Source of the DNA: Chromatiales bacterium
Lineage (GTDB): Bacteria; Pseudomonadota; Gammaproteobacteria; Thiohalospirales; Thiohalospiraceae
Assembly: GCA_026984715.1 (NCBI GenBank)
Contig: JALSRO010000477.1
Coordinates: 1 to 6,191, forward strand
DNA length: 6,191 bases
Direction: 5' to 3'
Part shown: piece after piece, positions 5,966 through 6,191 of the stretch
Numbering within the stretch: position 1 is the stretch's first letter
Layout: each line of letters starts with the position of its first letter
Program-made: the position numbers and the translations under genes
The notes under the pieces: generated by a model
The model's input: the letters and a program-made list of their open reading frames with translations, nothing else
What the model was told of the DNA's origin: nothing
The model's database searches: none

Positions 5966-5985
5966 GCGACAATATATGTCGCTTT
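5966..5985 (+). terminator. Possible weak terminator of ilvA
   Basis: GCGACA (5966-5971) pairs perfectly with TGTCGC (5977-5982) around ATATA and is followed by TTT. It lies 85 bases after the ilvA stop. The stem is compact but the T run is only three, so termination would be weak. Confidence 0.35.
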
Positions 5986-6024
5986 CATGGCGTCCGGCGT
6001 CAGTCGACTCCACGTTGCATGGTG

Positions 6025-6042
6025 CCGGAGACGGATCTCCGG
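6025..6042. other. Perfect 7-bp stem-loop with an alternative partner
   Basis: CCGGAGA (6025-6031) pairs perfectly with TCTCCGG (6036-6042) around a four-base loop, CGGA. The right arm CTCCGG could instead pair with CCGGAG at 6065-6070, so two mutually exclusive hairpins are possible. Confidence 0.45.
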
Positions 6043-6120
6043 GTAACTTGAGTAGATGGGGGGACCGGAGTGAACTGGAGCAGGGCGCGATCTCTCCCAG
6101 CGTGTATCACCTTCTATTGC

Positions 6121-6140
6121 AGGGGCAGGCTCCTCTTTTT
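6121..6140 (+). terminator. Possible terminator with T5 tail
   Basis: AGGGG (6121-6125) pairs with CTCCT (6130-6134), including one G-T pair, around the loop CAGG, followed by C and TTTTT (6136-6140). The tail is good but the stem is short. It would end ilvA read-through, or a short leader transcript, about 250 bases past ilvA. Confidence 0.35.
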
Positions 6141-6191
6141 GTCACCTCCTCCTTGCCGGGGATGTCGCCATTCTGGCAGCGCCCCTTACAG

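Larger units (their letters stand above)
5882..6191. other. Non-coding stretch downstream of ilvA, partly structured
   Basis: No convincing gene lies in these 310 bases up to the window edge. Right after ilvA is a perfect 10-base palindrome GGAGGCCTCC (5893-5902). Stem-loops follow at 5966-5982 and 6025-6042, a CTGG/CCAG arm pair at 6075-6100, a T5-tailed hairpin at 6121-6140, and a GCCA/TGGC hairpin (6167-6177) nested inside GGGG/CCCC arms (6158-6161 and 6182-6185). A 19-codon frame starts at 5987 without a ribosome site. The stretch may be the 3' end of ilvA plus the leader of a gene beyond the edge. Confidence 0.5.

Noticed and set aside
5417..6013. 198-codon - strand frame over the ilvA 3' end
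   Set aside because: Its inner part is antisense to the conserved IlvA regulatory modules, and composition and lack of likeness mark it as a shadow.
1..6191. CRISPR array, tRNA or rRNA gene, insertion sequence or prophage integration site
   Set aside because: I saw no regular spaced repeats, no T-loop or acceptor pattern of a tRNA, no rRNA core words, no transposase motifs and no flanking target duplications.

Overview
The window carries five protein genes typical of a free-living or symbiotic gammaproteobacterium. The divergent rpiA/ilvA pair is also found in Pseudomonas (rpiA next to ilvA1). RpiA aligns position for position with the E. coli catalytic residues, and IlvA has the long two-module regulatory tail of the biosynthetic enzyme. 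GC content looks moderate (mid-50s by eye), and GGG glycine codons and G homopolymers are frequent. A sulfur-oxidising Chromatiales/Thiotrichales-like lineage would fit, but that is inference.

Bases 1-1599 (+ strand) hold a two-gene envelope operon. The first gene is cut by the left edge: an OmpA-type peptidoglycan-binding protein with two BON-like modules before its OmpA domain. Two bases after its stop is a single-pass membrane protein with a duplicated coiled coil and a C-terminal helix-hairpin-helix DUF4332-type domain. Bases 1600-2097 are a non-coding convergent gap rich in small stem-loops. A 13-base element occurs downstream of both converging genes, in the same sense relative to each.

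Bases 2098-3138 (- strand) encode an orphan Tat-exported periplasmic binding protein of the PotD/PotF family. It has the family fold motifs but lacks several acidic and aromatic residues that PotD uses to hold spermidine, so its ligand is probably not a classical polyamine. Bases 3139-3600 form a 462-base gap with an AT-rich leader, one strong GC-rich stem-loop and a G9 tract, and no convincing gene.

Bases 3601-4257 (- strand) are rpiA, ribose-5-phosphate isomerase A. It is divergent from ilvA (4370-5881, + strand), biosynthetic threonine deaminase, across a 112-base gap. The gap carries a likely rpiA -10 box and a perfect GTTAA-C-TTAAC palindrome three bases before the ilvA ATG. ilvA has no visible Shine-Dalgarno. 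RpiA supplies pentose phosphates and IlvA opens isoleucine synthesis, so this is housekeeping metabolism.

Bases 5882-6191 are non-coding, with several stem-loops and a T5-tailed terminator candidate. Overall the window is mostly ordinary. The points most worth a second look are the altered ligand pocket of the PotD-like protein, the repeat architecture of the DUF4332 protein, the G9 tract at the RpiA active site, and the control region of ilvA.
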